64,000 nucleotides of DNA, from the NCBI RefSeq assembly GCF_000422685.1, contig NZ_AUGN01000001.1, positions 124,001-188,000 of the forward strand, written 5' to 3'. This DNA is from Flavobacterium gelidilacus DSM 15343. Lineage in GTDB: Bacteria > Bacteroidota > Bacteroidia > Flavobacteriales > Flavobacteriaceae. A model generated the notes under the pieces. That model worked only from the letters and a program-made list of their open reading frames with translations. It was not told the origin of the DNA and made no database searches. Both the position numbers and the translations under genes were made by a program. Shown piece after piece: positions 7,791-15,772 of the stretch (position 1 is the first letter of the stretch; every line of letters starts with the position of its first letter).

Positions 7791-9010
7791 CTATACTGCG
7801 TCCATTCAGGACTTGTCAACGCTCCTGCAAATGCTTTTTGGAGTATCGATTTTTTTAGGTCTTCTAAATTGTTTAGTTTTTGTTTGTAATGTGATTCAAT
7901 CTGTTTTGTTTGAATAGATATCTCCTCTATTTTATCGACGATAATTTGTTGTTCTTGTTCTGACTCTGGGAAAGGTATCATTAATGAAGATAACGAGACT
8001 TGATTTAAACTTTTAATACCTACACCATTTCCACTGTCAACGAGTTCTTTTATTGTTTTGGCAGTTTTAAGAAAGTGACATAAAAATGTGGGAAGTATAG
8101 TGTTTGAATTCAATCGAATTCTGATTGTAAAACCTGAGTGAGATACAATACTACTTACTTCATCTGCTAAAAGTGTTCTTCCAATTAATTTAGGATTTCC
8201 ATTTGACCGAACAGTTAATATATCGCCTTTCTTTAATTGATACAATTCACTCATTTCTCCATCAAGAATGACATTTTCTAATTCATGAATAGGAACCCAA
8301 AAGTTGTTCTTAAAATTCTTTACTCCGACAATTTCTATGGATTGACCTTTGCTGCTATTAGTAAAGTTCATACCATTCTTAAATGTAGCGATTTCTCCAA
8401 GTCTTTTTAAATCCCAGTCCTTTTTGTCGAATAATTTTTGCAGGGTGTTTTCAAACAACTCTTTAGCGTTAGCTATGTTTTTTTCAATATTGGCTTTGGC
8501 TTGGTCAATGGCTTCAAAGCCTTGGTCTAAAATAGCTACTATTTGTTGTTGTTCTTGTAGTGGTGGGATAGGGATTTGAAAACTTTTGATTTGCTCAGTA
8601 CTTAAATTTGGTTGTGCAGCACCAGCTGAAATTGCTAGATTTTCTTCAACTTTAGTAGAAAGAAAATAAAATAAATATGTTTTATTTAAATTTTTATATG
8701 GTTCAAATTTACCTACTCGCTGATTTAGAAGCAAAACTTCATCTGATTTGTGAAACCCAATTTTTCCTGTAGTTGCTCCAGACATTGCAATAAGTAAATC
8801 ACCCTTTTTAATTTCATATTTAGTTAAATCTCTATCATAATCGTTTCTATCGATATAAACAATCTTTCTTAAATCAATAGTTTCATTTTGAATATTTGTA
8901 ATCCTAACAACTGGTGTTCCTGTGTATTTAAAACTATTACTTTTGAATGCAAATCCGTTTTGAAATCCACACACATTTTCCAAATCTTTAATTTCCCAAC
9001 CTTCTCTCAT
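7727..9010 (-). CDS. hsdS: type I restriction-modification, S (specificity) subunit
   Basis: HsdS chooses the DNA target and joins two HsdM subunits. The 427-residue protein has the usual two-fold plan: target-recognition domain 1 (about 1-150), a helical spacer rich in Q, I and A (EQQQIVAILDQGFEAIDQAK), recognition domain 2 (about 200-355), and a second helical conserved region (about 360-400, QEQQIIVDKIEEI). Its ATG overlaps the hsdM stop by 4 bases, indicating translational coupling. The last 18 residues (410-427, from GRSPSDETQT on) are encoded by a REP-like element and are unlikely to be ancestral. Both recognition domains look full length, so the protein is probably functional. Confidence 0.94.
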   Translation of the reverse strand: MREGWEIKDLENVCGFQNGFAFKSNSFKYTGTPVVRITNIQNETIDLRKIVYIDRNDYDRDLTKYEIKKGDLLIAMSGATTGKIGFHKSDEVLLLNQRVGKFEPYKNLNKTYLFYFLSTKVEENLAISAGAAQPNLSTEQIKSFQIPIPPLQEQQQIVAILDQGFEAIDQAKANIEKNIANAKELFENTLQKLFDKKDWDLKRLGEIATFKNGMNFTNSSKGQSIEIVGVKNFKNNFWVPIHELENVILDGEMSELYQLKKGDILTVRSNGNPKLIGRTLLADEVSSIVSHSGFTIRIRLNSNTILPTFLCHFLKTAKTIKELVDSGNGVGIKSLNQVSLSSLMIPFPESEQEQQIIVDKIEEISIQTKQIESHYKQKLNNLEDLKKSILQKAFAGALTSPEWTQYSKDGRSPSDETQTNKNPERVT

Positions 9011-10461
9011 ATCAGCTCTTTAATAGAATTCAAAATAGATTTGGTTTCTTTGTCTAAATACACCATTTCGTCTAGTATTTCTTCTGGGCTTCTTAGGGCA
9101 GCTTCTTCGGGTGTGTTTGGGTTTTTTACGCTTAGGTCAAAAGTAGATTCGTCAATATCGGCTACTTTTAAATTCCAAGATTGTTCGGTTTCGGGCTTTG
9201 TTTTTTGTTGGCTTACAAAAGCTTCCATATCCTTATCGTTTAAAGGATTGGTTTTTCCCATGTTGCGTCCTGGATTCAATTGGTAGTACCAAATGTTTTT
9301 AGTAGGTTCACCTTTTTGAAAAAACAAGACTACCGTTTTAACTCCTGCACCTGTAAATGTTCCTCCTGGCAAATCTAAAATAGTGTGCAAATTAGAACCT
9401 TCTAGCAATAACTTACGCAAAGCTACCGAAGCATTGTCGGTATTGCTTAAAACGGTGTTTTTAATAACAATAGCGGCACGACCACCTGTTTTTAAACTCT
9501 TTATAAAATGTTGCATAAACAAGAAAGCCGTTTCTCCTGTTTTAATGTCAAAGTTTTGTTGCACTTCTGGTCGTTCTTTTCCTCCAAACGGTGGATTAGC
9601 CAAAATTACATGATAACGGTTTTTTTCTTGTATATCGCGTATGTTTTCGCCTAGTGTATTGGTGTGTATAATGTTGGGTGCTTCAATACCATGCAAAATC
9701 ATGTTCATAATCCCAATCACATAAGCCAAGTTTTTTTTCTCTTTTCCGTAAAGGGTTTCTTCTTGTAGTGTTTTTAGGTTATCGGTGGTTTTTTCCATGC
9801 GTTGGTACAAATAATCGTAGGCTTCCACCAAGAAACCACACGAACCTGCTGCACCATCGTATATTTTTTCACCTATTTGTGGGTCAACCACATTAATCAT
9901 AGCACGAATTAATGGGCGAGGAGTATAGTATTGTCCACCATTACGACCTGCATTACCCATGTTTTTAATCTTGGTTTCATACAAGTGGCTCAATTCATGT
10001 TTATCCGTAGAAGCACGAAAAGGAAGACTGTCGGCATATTCCAAAATCTCACGTAGGTTGTAGCCCGATTGAATTTTGTTTTTCAACTCCGAGAAGATTT
10101 CCCCAATTTTATATTCAATCGTATTGGCAGAATCTGCTTCTTGCTTAAACTTAGCCAAATAAGGAAACAGTTTTCCATCTACAAACTGCACCAAATCAGG
10201 TCCAGTCATAGCACTATGATGGTCTAGTTTTCCTTCGGCATCTTTAGGCATAGCCCAATTAGGCCAACGGTATTCTTCTTCTAATATAAAAGTGTATTCC
10301 TCTCCTTTTAATTCGGCTTGGTCTGCTTTGTCCTGTTCCAACTCGTCTAAGTAACGCAAGAACATCACCCAAGAGGTTTGCCCTATATAATCTAATTCAC
10401 TATCTGCACCCGAATCTTTGTAAAGCAGGTCATCTATATTTTTGAATGTTTGTTCGAACAT
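9007..10461 (-). CDS. hsdM: type I restriction-modification, M (N6-adenine methyltransferase) subunit
   Basis: HsdM methylates adenine in the target set by HsdS and protects host DNA. The 484-residue protein has the HsdM N-terminal helical domain, the lead-in GQYYTPR (176-182), the S-adenosylmethionine motif I as DGAAGSCGF (202-210, a variant of DPAxGxGGF) and the catalytic motif IV NPPF (289-292). It is the first gene of the hsd operon and overlaps hsdS by 4 bases. A TATATTTG promoter element lies about 98 bases upstream of its ATG. No controller (C) protein gene is adjacent. All key residues are present. Confidence 0.95.
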   Translation of the reverse strand: MFEQTFKNIDDLLYKDSGADSELDYIGQTSWVMFLRYLDELEQDKADQAELKGEEYTFILEEEYRWPNWAMPKDAEGKLDHHSAMTGPDLVQFVDGKLFPYLAKFKQEADSANTIEYKIGEIFSELKNKIQSGYNLREILEYADSLPFRASTDKHELSHLYETKIKNMGNAGRNGGQYYTPRPLIRAMINVVDPQIGEKIYDGAAGSCGFLVEAYDYLYQRMEKTTDNLKTLQEETLYGKEKKNLAYVIGIMNMILHGIEAPNIIHTNTLGENIRDIQEKNRYHVILANPPFGGKERPEVQQNFDIKTGETAFLFMQHFIKSLKTGGRAAIVIKNTVLSNTDNASVALRKLLLEGSNLHTILDLPGGTFTGAGVKTVVLFFQKGEPTKNIWYYQLNPGRNMGKTNPLNDKDMEAFVSQQKTKPETEQSWNLKVADIDESTFDLSVKNPNTPEEAALRSPEEILDEMVYLDKETKSILNSIKELI

Positions 10462-10558
10462 GTATGCTGTTATATTATTTTAATTTTCTTTCTTCAAACG
10501 TACCATAATTTATTCAATTAGGCAATAGGTGTTTTCACTGTTTTTATAGTATTTCCTA

Positions 10559-10566
10559 CAAATATA
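10559..10566 (-). promoter_or_regulatory. predicted -7 promoter element of the hsd operon
   Basis: On the minus strand this reads TATATTTG, an exact match to the Bacteroidota -7 consensus TAnnTTTG. It is followed by a leader of about 90 bases before hsdM. I find no convincing -33 TTTG at the standard distance. Confidence 0.5.
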
Positions 10567-10567
10567 A

Positions 10568-10596
10568 AAACCGTAAAACAATTAATTTTACGGTTT
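10568..10596. promoter_or_regulatory. perfect inverted repeat next to the hsd promoter
   Basis: Arms AAACCGTAAAA (10568-10578) and TTTTACGGTTT (10586-10596) pair perfectly over 11 bp around a 7-base loop. The repeat sits where the -33 region of the hsd promoter would be. It may be an operator controlling the restriction operon, or a terminator for transcription arriving from the other side. Confidence 0.45.
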
Positions 10597-10617
10597 CCCA
10601 CAATTCCACAAAAAAAA

Positions 10618-10646
10618 CCGTCATTGCGAACGAAGTGAAGCAACCT
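10618..10646 (+). repeat. dispersed repeat cattgcgaacgaag..., copy 1
   Basis: One of three same-orientation copies of a 27-29 base repeat in this stretch (others at 10801 and 12154). It has TTGC and GCAA at its ends, so it is weakly palindromic. Similar sequences recur in intergenic DNA of many bacteria. Confidence 0.65.
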
Positions 10647-10800
10647 CCCCAACTCACCGTAACCCCAAAAAAAACTTTGTGCAACTCCGAGAACCCTTTG
10701 CGAAACTCTGTGTAATAACCCCAGAGCAAAGCGACCTAAAAAATCCGTCCCAATCCGCGTAGGACGAAGTCAATCCGTGTCATCCGCGTTCCAAAAAAAA

Positions 10801-10828
10801 CCGTTATTGCGAACAAAGCAAAGCAACC
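10801..10828 (+). repeat. dispersed repeat cattgcgaacgaag..., diverged copy 2
   Basis: Reads ttattgcgaacaaagcaaag then caacct, clearly related to the copies at 10618 and 12154 but with several substitutions. Confidence 0.55.
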
Positions 10829-10908
10829 TCTCCAACCCACCGTAAACCCCCAAAAAAAAAGCCCCCCTCACAAAAAGCAAAAGGAGCCAAAAATAAAGAT
10901 TAAACAAC

Positions 10909-11658
10909 CTAAACCACCTCAATAATCTGCAACACATTAAATTCCTCATTCTTCAAAGAATACTGCAAACCATTAATTTCCTGAAAAAAACTAATCAACA
11001 CCAAAAAAAACTGCACCCCCAAACCAGAAGGAACACTCGATGGGGATAAAGTCAAAGTAACAGGTGTAAAAGAAAGTGGCAAATTCTCAATAGTACTATA
11101 AGCAATCACAGAATCACCACTAGCAAAATCTATATCCACAATAGCACTCTGAAAACTCACATGTGTAGCACCTTGCGGATACATTAACTGCTCTTCCGTA
11201 CTAAAATCTACAATCTTAAAACTACCACTTCCAAGATCTAAATCATAGGGTGCAAAAAGCACACTATCCAAAGAAGCATTAATATTAAAATCAAAACCCT
11301 TCAACAACTGCTTGCCCTCTGGTGTAGTAATACCAACACTCACCAAACGCTTACCACGATTAGAAGTAGAGTCTAAATTCTTAATGCGACTCATTACTTG
11401 CAACAAGCGACTGTTTAGCTTACTGTCCTTTGCCTTAAAAGCCATAGAGCCAACAGCCAATTTCAATATCTTTCCAGCACTTCCAGAGTGGCTAAACTCA
11501 CTCATGTTCTCACGCGTACGAACATAATTTGGGTCGTTCAAAATACGTTCACGAGAAACACCACCTTTTTTACGTACAAAACTTTTACCGTTTTTTTGAT
11601 AAAACGTTAAGTCCTCAACAGTACCCTCAATCTTAATAAGACCATTACTTCTAGCCAT
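10909..11658 (-). CDS. uncharacterised Bacteroidota protein (249 residues)
   Basis: The start (MARSNGLIKIEGTVEDLTFY, then VRKKGGVSRERI and RTRENMSEF) is a pattern I associate with an uncharacterised family common in Flavobacteriia. The N-terminal third is basic and the rest is beta-rich, with no signal peptide and no catalytic motif. The C-terminus contains a hydrophobic stretch (GVQFFLVLISFF) that looks more like a buried strand than a membrane helix. It is divergent from the 64-residue gene at 11955 and shares a repeat-rich control region with it. Direct copies of a dispersed repeat lie beyond both genes. Function unknown; a two-gene accessory cassette is the most the context suggests. Confidence 0.72.
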   Translation of the reverse strand: MARSNGLIKIEGTVEDLTFYQKNGKSFVRKKGGVSRERILNDPNYVRTRENMSEFSHSGSAGKILKLAVGSMAFKAKDSKLNSRLLQVMSRIKNLDSTSNRGKRLVSVGITTPEGKQLLKGFDFNINASLDSVLFAPYDLDLGSGSFKIVDFSTEEQLMYPQGATHVSFQSAIVDIDFASGDSVIAYSTIENLPLSFTPVTLTLSPSSVPSGLGVQFFLVLISFFQEINGLQYSLKNEEFNVLQIIEVV

Positions 11659-11705
11659 AATAAATTAATTTAAATGAAACATTTGGTTTGAAACTCAAAA
11701 CAAAT

Positions 11706-11734
11706 TAAAGCTATAAAATAATACGTTGCACAAA
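11706..11734 (-). promoter_or_regulatory. predicted promoter of the 249-residue gene
   Basis: On the minus strand TTTG (11734-11731) is followed after 17 bases by TAGCTTTA (11713-11706), a seven-of-eight match to TAnnTTTG. The leader to the ATG at 11658 would be about 40 bases. Confidence 0.45.
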
Positions 11735-11740
11735 GGCACT

Positions 11741-11796
11741 TCCAAAAACGACCACTTTTGCCGATTATGCCAAAAAAGACGCTTTTTGCCGATTAA
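11741..11796. repeat. two tandem 28-bp units
   Basis: Units 11741-11768 and 11769-11796 share CCAAAAA.GAC then a C/T-rich block and TTTGCCGATTA. They abut with no spacer and lie just upstream of the promoter candidate of the 249-residue gene, so an operator role is plausible. Confidence 0.65.
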
Positions 11797-11862
11797 CTAT
11801 GTAAAATCTTACACATCCATATACTAATTAACAGATGTTCAACGTTATGCGAAAATACAACC

Positions 11863-11917
11863 CCTTTACTTAACGTTTACTATGCCTTTACTACGCCTTT
11901 ACTTAATCTTTACTATA
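11863..11917. repeat. five tandem 11-bp units, helically phased
   Basis: Five contiguous units (11863, 11874, 11885, 11896, 11907) follow the pattern YSTTTACTnnn: cctttacttaa, cgtttactatg, cctttactacg, cctttacttaa, tctttactata. An 11-base period puts each copy on the same DNA face. The array ends 37 bases before the 64-residue gene. Confidence 0.75.
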
Positions 11918-11954
11918 ACCCTACAGAAAGCAATAAATACTAACCTCTAATTTT

Positions 11955-12149
11955 ATGAATATGACACGCATTTGCATCTACCCAAAAGACATACAACAAA
12001 TAACAGGTAAATCAGAAAGACATGCCCGTTATATCATAAATGCAATTAAAAAGGAAAACAACAAACAAAAACACCAAGCAGTTACCATCCAAGAATTCTG
12101 CCTCTACATGGGCTTACAAGTAGAACAAATAAACGCACTAATAAGATAA
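11955..12149 (+). CDS. small HTH-like protein, hypothetical
   Basis: A 64-residue basic protein. The segment IYPKDIQQITGKSERHARYI (8-27) reads like the helix-turn-helix of small winged-helix or excisionase-like DNA-binding proteins. The segment TIQEFCLYMGLQVEQI follows, resembling a second short helical hairpin. I associate this family with Flavobacteriia, but no function is established. It is divergent from the 249-residue gene, and its start lies 37 bases beyond an 11-bp repeat array that could be its own binding site. A second in-frame ATG at 11961 is an alternative start. Confidence 0.65.
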   Translation: MNMTRICIYPKDIQQITGKSERHARYIINAIKKENNKQKHQAVTIQEFCLYMGLQVEQINALIR

Positions 12150-12153
12150 AAAC

Positions 12154-12181
12154 CAGTCATTGCGAACGAAGTGAAGCAACC
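12154..12181 (+). repeat. dispersed repeat cattgcgaacgaag..., copy 3
   Basis: The core cattgcgaacgaagtgaagc plus aacc is identical to copy 1 at 10618 and has the same orientation. Copies 1 and 3 bracket the 249/64-residue gene pair as direct repeats. Confidence 0.65.
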
Positions 12182-12287
12182 TTTTCAACAAACCGCAAAC
12201 GTCATAAGAACTTCTTCTAAATCTTTCTTAACCGTCAACAGCTTACTTTTCCAACCCACCGCAAACCCTAAAAACAAACCCCAACAA

Positions 12288-12319
12288 CTTGCGAAACACC
12301 TAACAGACCCTTATATTTG
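12288..12319 (+). promoter_or_regulatory. predicted promoter of the FAD oxidoreductase gene
   Basis: CTTG at 12288-12291, a 20-base spacer, and TATATTTG at 12312-12319 match the Bacteroidota TTTG / TAnnTTTG promoter well. The leader would be about 25 bases to the ATG at 12350. Confidence 0.6.
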
Positions 12320-12349
12320 CATTAGTATAAAACAGCAAGTGCAATACCT

Positions 12350-13600
12350 ATGAAAAAAGAAGACTATAAAATACATATCATTGGAGCAGGTGTTAGTGGA
12401 TTAGTAGCGGCAAAAGTCCTAGAAGACAACGGGTACGCTCCTGTTATCATAGAAGCAACCGAAAGAGTAGGTGGTCGAGTAAAAACCGATACTGTAGAAG
12501 GCTACCAATTGGATCATGGATTTCAAGTACTGTTAACAGCTTATCCTGCAGCCCAAAAGTATTTAGATTTAGAAGCTTTGGAACTGCAGTCTTTTTTACC
12601 TGGAGCTGCTATCTTTACGAAAGGCCAACAAAAAATACTTGGCGATCCCCTTCGTGCTATATCTTTATTACTTCCCACCTTGTTTTCGGGCATAGGTACC
12701 CTTTCAGATAAGGTTAAAATACTGCGATTAAATGCCTTGTTAAAGAAAACCACCTTGACAGAGATTTTTGCTAAGCCCGAAACAACAACCTATAACTACC
12801 TGTTGGACTTCGGTTTTTCAAAAGAGATGATTGCTACATTTTTTAAACCCTTTTTTAGTGGTATTTTTTTAGAACCAGCCTTAGAAACGTCTAGTCGAAT
12901 GTTTGAGTTTGTCTATAAAATGTTTGGGGAAGGTTCAGCAGCTCTACCAAAGGGAGGGATAGAAGCCATTCCAGTTCAGTTAAAAGACACACTAAAACAA
13001 ACTACCTTCCTCTTTAATACTAAAGTAAAAACTGTTGAAGAAAACAAAATAATACTTACCGATGGCACAGTACTAGAAAGCCATTACACCATAATTGCAA
13101 CAGAGGCAAGTGGTTTAATAAGCAGGTTAAACAACCAACAAACCCAATGGAAATCTTGTGAAACCCTTTACTTTGAAACCAACACTAAAGCCATTAGTAA
13201 ACCACTTATAGGTTTAATTGCCGATAAAGATGCCCTTGTGAATAATATCTTTTATCACACCAGTCTTAAAACCAAAACTTCTGGAAGTAAAGAATTACTA
13301 TCTGTCACTGTAGTCAAAGACCATGAATTAAGTCCAGAAGCGTTACAAACTCAAGTTACAAAAGAACTCAAGCAATTGTGTGGTATAGATGCCTTGCGAT
13401 TTATAAAGCACTACAGCATTCCACAAGCTTTACCAAAGATGGACAACTTGCGTTATGAAATGAGTCCCTCTGCCACTAAATTAACAGCAGGTATTTTCTT
13501 AGCAGGAGATACCCAATTAAACGGGTCGCTAAATGCGGCTATGATTTCGGGAGAACGAGCAGGTTTGGGAGTGGTGGAAGCTATTGTTGGTGTGGTTTAA
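12350..13600 (+). CDS. FAD-dependent oxidoreductase, amine oxidase/phytoene desaturase-like
   Basis: A 416-residue flavoprotein. The FAD-binding Rossmann motif is GAGVSG at 12-17, followed by an acidic strand end (Glu35) and GGRVKT at 41-46, the second conserved turn of the amine oxidase/protoporphyrinogen oxidase/carotenoid desaturase superfamily. A C-terminal GIFLAGDT motif completes the FAD site. It has no signal peptide. The substrate cannot be read from the sequence; flavobacteria use relatives in carotenoid metabolism, but no crt genes are near. It is monocistronic, with its own promoter. Confidence 0.88.
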   Translation: MKKEDYKIHIIGAGVSGLVAAKVLEDNGYAPVIIEATERVGGRVKTDTVEGYQLDHGFQVLLTAYPAAQKYLDLEALELQSFLPGAAIFTKGQQKILGDPLRAISLLLPTLFSGIGTLSDKVKILRLNALLKKTTLTEIFAKPETTTYNYLLDFGFSKEMIATFFKPFFSGIFLEPALETSSRMFEFVYKMFGEGSAALPKGGIEAIPVQLKDTLKQTTFLFNTKVKTVEENKIILTDGTVLESHYTIIATEASGLISRLNNQQTQWKSCETLYFETNTKAISKPLIGLIADKDALVNNIFYHTSLKTKTSGSKELLSVTVVKDHELSPEALQTQVTKELKQLCGIDALRFIKHYSIPQALPKMDNLRYEMSPSATKLTAGIFLAGDTQLNGSLNAAMISGERAGLGVVEAIVGVV

Positions 13601-14211
13601 AACTTTGCGAATTTGCGGTTAAAGAACATATATTTTTTTAGGAACACAGATTACTTCGTCAGTTCGCACTTTCAGGCTCGGGTGGAGTAATTTGAGAAAT
13701 CTTTATAATTTAATTTGTGGTTAATTTTTAAACCATATATGGCATATAAGTTTTTTTTGTTTGGGTTGAGGTGCTTTGGATAGGTTACAAAGATTAGTTT
13801 CTTTGCGAACTTTGCGTAAATCTTTCTGCTCTTTGCGGTTAAAGTACAGCTAGTTTTTTTAGGAACACAGATTTGAGTAATTGGAGAAATCTTTATAATT
13901 TAATTTGTGGTTAATTTTTAAACTATATAAGGCATATAAGTTTTTTTCATTGCGAACTTTGCGTAAAACTTTGCGCTCTTTGCGGTTATAAACATCTCGA
14001 CTTCACTCTTCTTAGTTACTTTGCTTCTTAATTACTTCTAAATAAAATCTGTGAATCTGTGGCTATAAAAATTTGGGAGTAGTTTTTAAAACCACATAAG
14101 TTACATAGTTTTTTCCTTTACTGTGAAGAGGCGCTTTGCTTAACACAGAATACATAGTTTGACTTCTTCAAATCTATTTTAGACTACTCACTTCTCACTT
14201 CTCACTACTCA
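13601..14211. repeat. intergenic block of decayed repeats between the oxidoreductase and mnmE
   Basis: This 611-base gap carries no gene. It holds at least two copies of a composite repeat: a module like ctttgcgaactttgcgtaa, then ctctttgcggttaaag, then a run of T and aggaacacagatt, then a block ending in ggcatataagttttttt. A 40-base stretch is identical at 13694-13733 and 13884-13923. A third, shorter copy starts near 13960. A related copy lies beyond mnmE at 15773-15950. Confidence 0.75.
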
Positions 14212-15630
14212 CTATTTCCCAATACAGAAATTAGCAAAAATATTGCCAAGTAGTTCATCATTAGATACTTGTCCTGTTATTTCTCCAAAATGGAACAAGG
14301 CTTGACGGATATCAATTGCCATTAAATCAGATGACAAGTTTTGGTCTAAGCCGAATCGAACTTTAGTAATTTCTTCTAGTGCTTTTAATAGCGAATCATA
14401 ATGACGTGTGTTCGTGACAATCGTTTCATTATTTCTTAAAGCACCAGTGTTTACAAAAGAGAGTAGGGTAGACTTTAGTTCTTCGATGCCTGTTTTTTGT
14501 TTTGCGGAAAGGGTTATCAGTTTTCGGTTTTCTGATGTCTGTTGGTTATCGGTCAATTGTGAAATATAGTGGTTTGTTTTTTCTGTATCTAAAACATCAA
14601 CTTTATTTAAAACAATAACCAATGGTTTTATAGGGAACTTGTTCTTAATCTTTTCAATTTCAATCTTAACTTTAGGTAAACTGTCAGCCGACAACTGAGA
14701 ACTGTCCACCAAAAGTAAAACTACTTGTGCTTGTTCAATCTTCTCAAAGGTCTTCTGAATTCCGATGCTTTCTATTACATCTTTGGTTTCTCTAATTCCG
14801 GCAGTGTCTATAAATCGGAAGCCAATTCCCTCTATAACTAATTCGTCTTCAATGGTATCACGTGTTGTTCCAGCAATGTCAGAAACTATCGCACGTTCTT
14901 CGTTTAGTAAGGCATTTAATAAGGTTGACTTTCCTACGTTTGGTTCCCCAACAATCGCCACTGGAATTCCGTTTTTGATAACGTTTCCAACAGCAAAGGA
15001 ATCTATTAATCTTTTTAGAACGAATTCAATTCGGTTTAGTAATTCGGCAAATTGCGTTCTATCGGCAAATTCGACATCTTCTTCCGCAAAATCCAATTCT
15101 AATTCGATTAAAGAAGCGAAGTTTAGTAATTCCTCACGCAGTTTGGCTATTTCGTTAGAAAATCCACCACGCATTTGTTGCATAGCAATTTGGTGCGAAG
15201 CTTCATTGTCAGAAGAAATTAAATCAGCGACTGCTTCTGCTTGTGATAAATCGAGTTTACCGTTTAAAAAAGCCCTTAAGGTGAATTCACCTGCTTGAGC
15301 CATTTTAGCTCCTTTACGAAGCAATAATTGTATGATTTGTTGTTGTATGAAAGTAGAACCATGGCAAGACAGTTCCACAACATCTTCACCCGTATAAGAA
15401 TGAGGGTTTTTGAAGATGGAAAGTAAGACTTGGTCATAGATTTTTCCGTTATCTATTATATGGCCAAGGTGTATGGTATGTGTTTTTTGTTTTGCAATAT
15501 CTTTTCCAGAAACCGATTCAAATACACTTGATGCAATTGAGATAGCTTCATTTCCAGAAAGACGAATTATGGCAATAGCTCCAGCTCCTGAGGGTGTAGC
15601 TAGGGCTACTATAGTTTCTTGGTTTATCAT
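14212..15630 (-). CDS. mnmE: tRNA uridine-5-carboxymethylaminomethyl modification GTPase MnmE
   Basis: MnmE works with MnmG to build the cmnm5 group on the wobble uridine of certain tRNAs. All parts are present in 472 residues: the N-terminal folate-binding domain, the helical domain, the inserted G domain with GEPNVGKST (228-236), DTAG (275-278) and NKVD (342-345), and the terminal CIGK whose cysteine is conserved in the family. The frame is intact. The gene is monocistronic on the minus strand and bounded on both sides by repeat-filled intergenic DNA. Confidence 0.97.
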   Translation of the reverse strand: MINQETIVALATPSGAGAIAIIRLSGNEAISIASSVFESVSGKDIAKQKTHTIHLGHIIDNGKIYDQVLLSIFKNPHSYTGEDVVELSCHGSTFIQQQIIQLLLRKGAKMAQAGEFTLRAFLNGKLDLSQAEAVADLISSDNEASHQIAMQQMRGGFSNEIAKLREELLNFASLIELELDFAEEDVEFADRTQFAELLNRIEFVLKRLIDSFAVGNVIKNGIPVAIVGEPNVGKSTLLNALLNEERAIVSDIAGTTRDTIEDELVIEGIGFRFIDTAGIRETKDVIESIGIQKTFEKIEQAQVVLLLVDSSQLSADSLPKVKIEIEKIKNKFPIKPLVIVLNKVDVLDTEKTNHYISQLTDNQQTSENRKLITLSAKQKTGIEELKSTLLSFVNTGALRNNETIVTNTRHYDSLLKALEEITKVRFGLDQNLSSDLMAIDIRQALFHFGEITGQVSNDELLGNIFANFCIGK

Positions 15631-15772
15631 TTATTGGGGTTTACCTTTTGATTTGTGCAAAGATACTAAGTTTAAGTGAGTTCGTAAATTATTTTCTATT
15701 GATTAGTCGCTTTACTTCGGATAGATTAAAGAGTTTAGTTCACTTGTAGCTCCTTTTTATCTTATCCCTTAA

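Larger units (their letters stand above)
10462..10908. other. intergenic region with hsd promoter and dispersed repeats
   Basis: These 447 bases hold no gene I can support. The half nearest hsdM carries its promoter element and a perfect inverted repeat. The other half is a patchwork of C-rich, A-run-rich decayed repeats containing phrases seen elsewhere in the window (cattgcgaacgaagtgaagcaa, ctttgcgaaactctgtg, aatccgcgtaggacgaagt). Confidence 0.6.
11659..11954. promoter_or_regulatory. control region between divergent genes, with two tandem repeat arrays
   Basis: The 296 bases between the divergent 249- and 64-residue genes hold two 28-bp tandem units at 11741-11796 and five 11-bp units at 11863-11917. 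A minus-strand promoter candidate faces the 249-residue gene. No open frame in it is credible. Confidence 0.6.

Noticed and set aside
8888..9286. 132-residue plus-strand frame over the hsdM/hsdS junction
   Set aside because: Antisense to two well-supported genes, with Ser/Phe-rich shadow composition.
10618..12181. A CRISPR array from the repeated cattgcgaacg units
   Set aside because: There are only three copies with irregular spacing of about 180 and 1350 bases, with genes between, and no cas genes.
12171..12353. 60-residue frame between the HTH-like gene and the FAD oxidoreductase
   Set aside because: It is made largely of dispersed repeat sequence and runs through the predicted promoter of the next gene.
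14765..15298. 177-residue open frame antisense to mnmE
   Set aside because: It has low-complexity composition (Ser-rich) and no recognisable start or family, and it lies wholly within the conserved mnmE gene.
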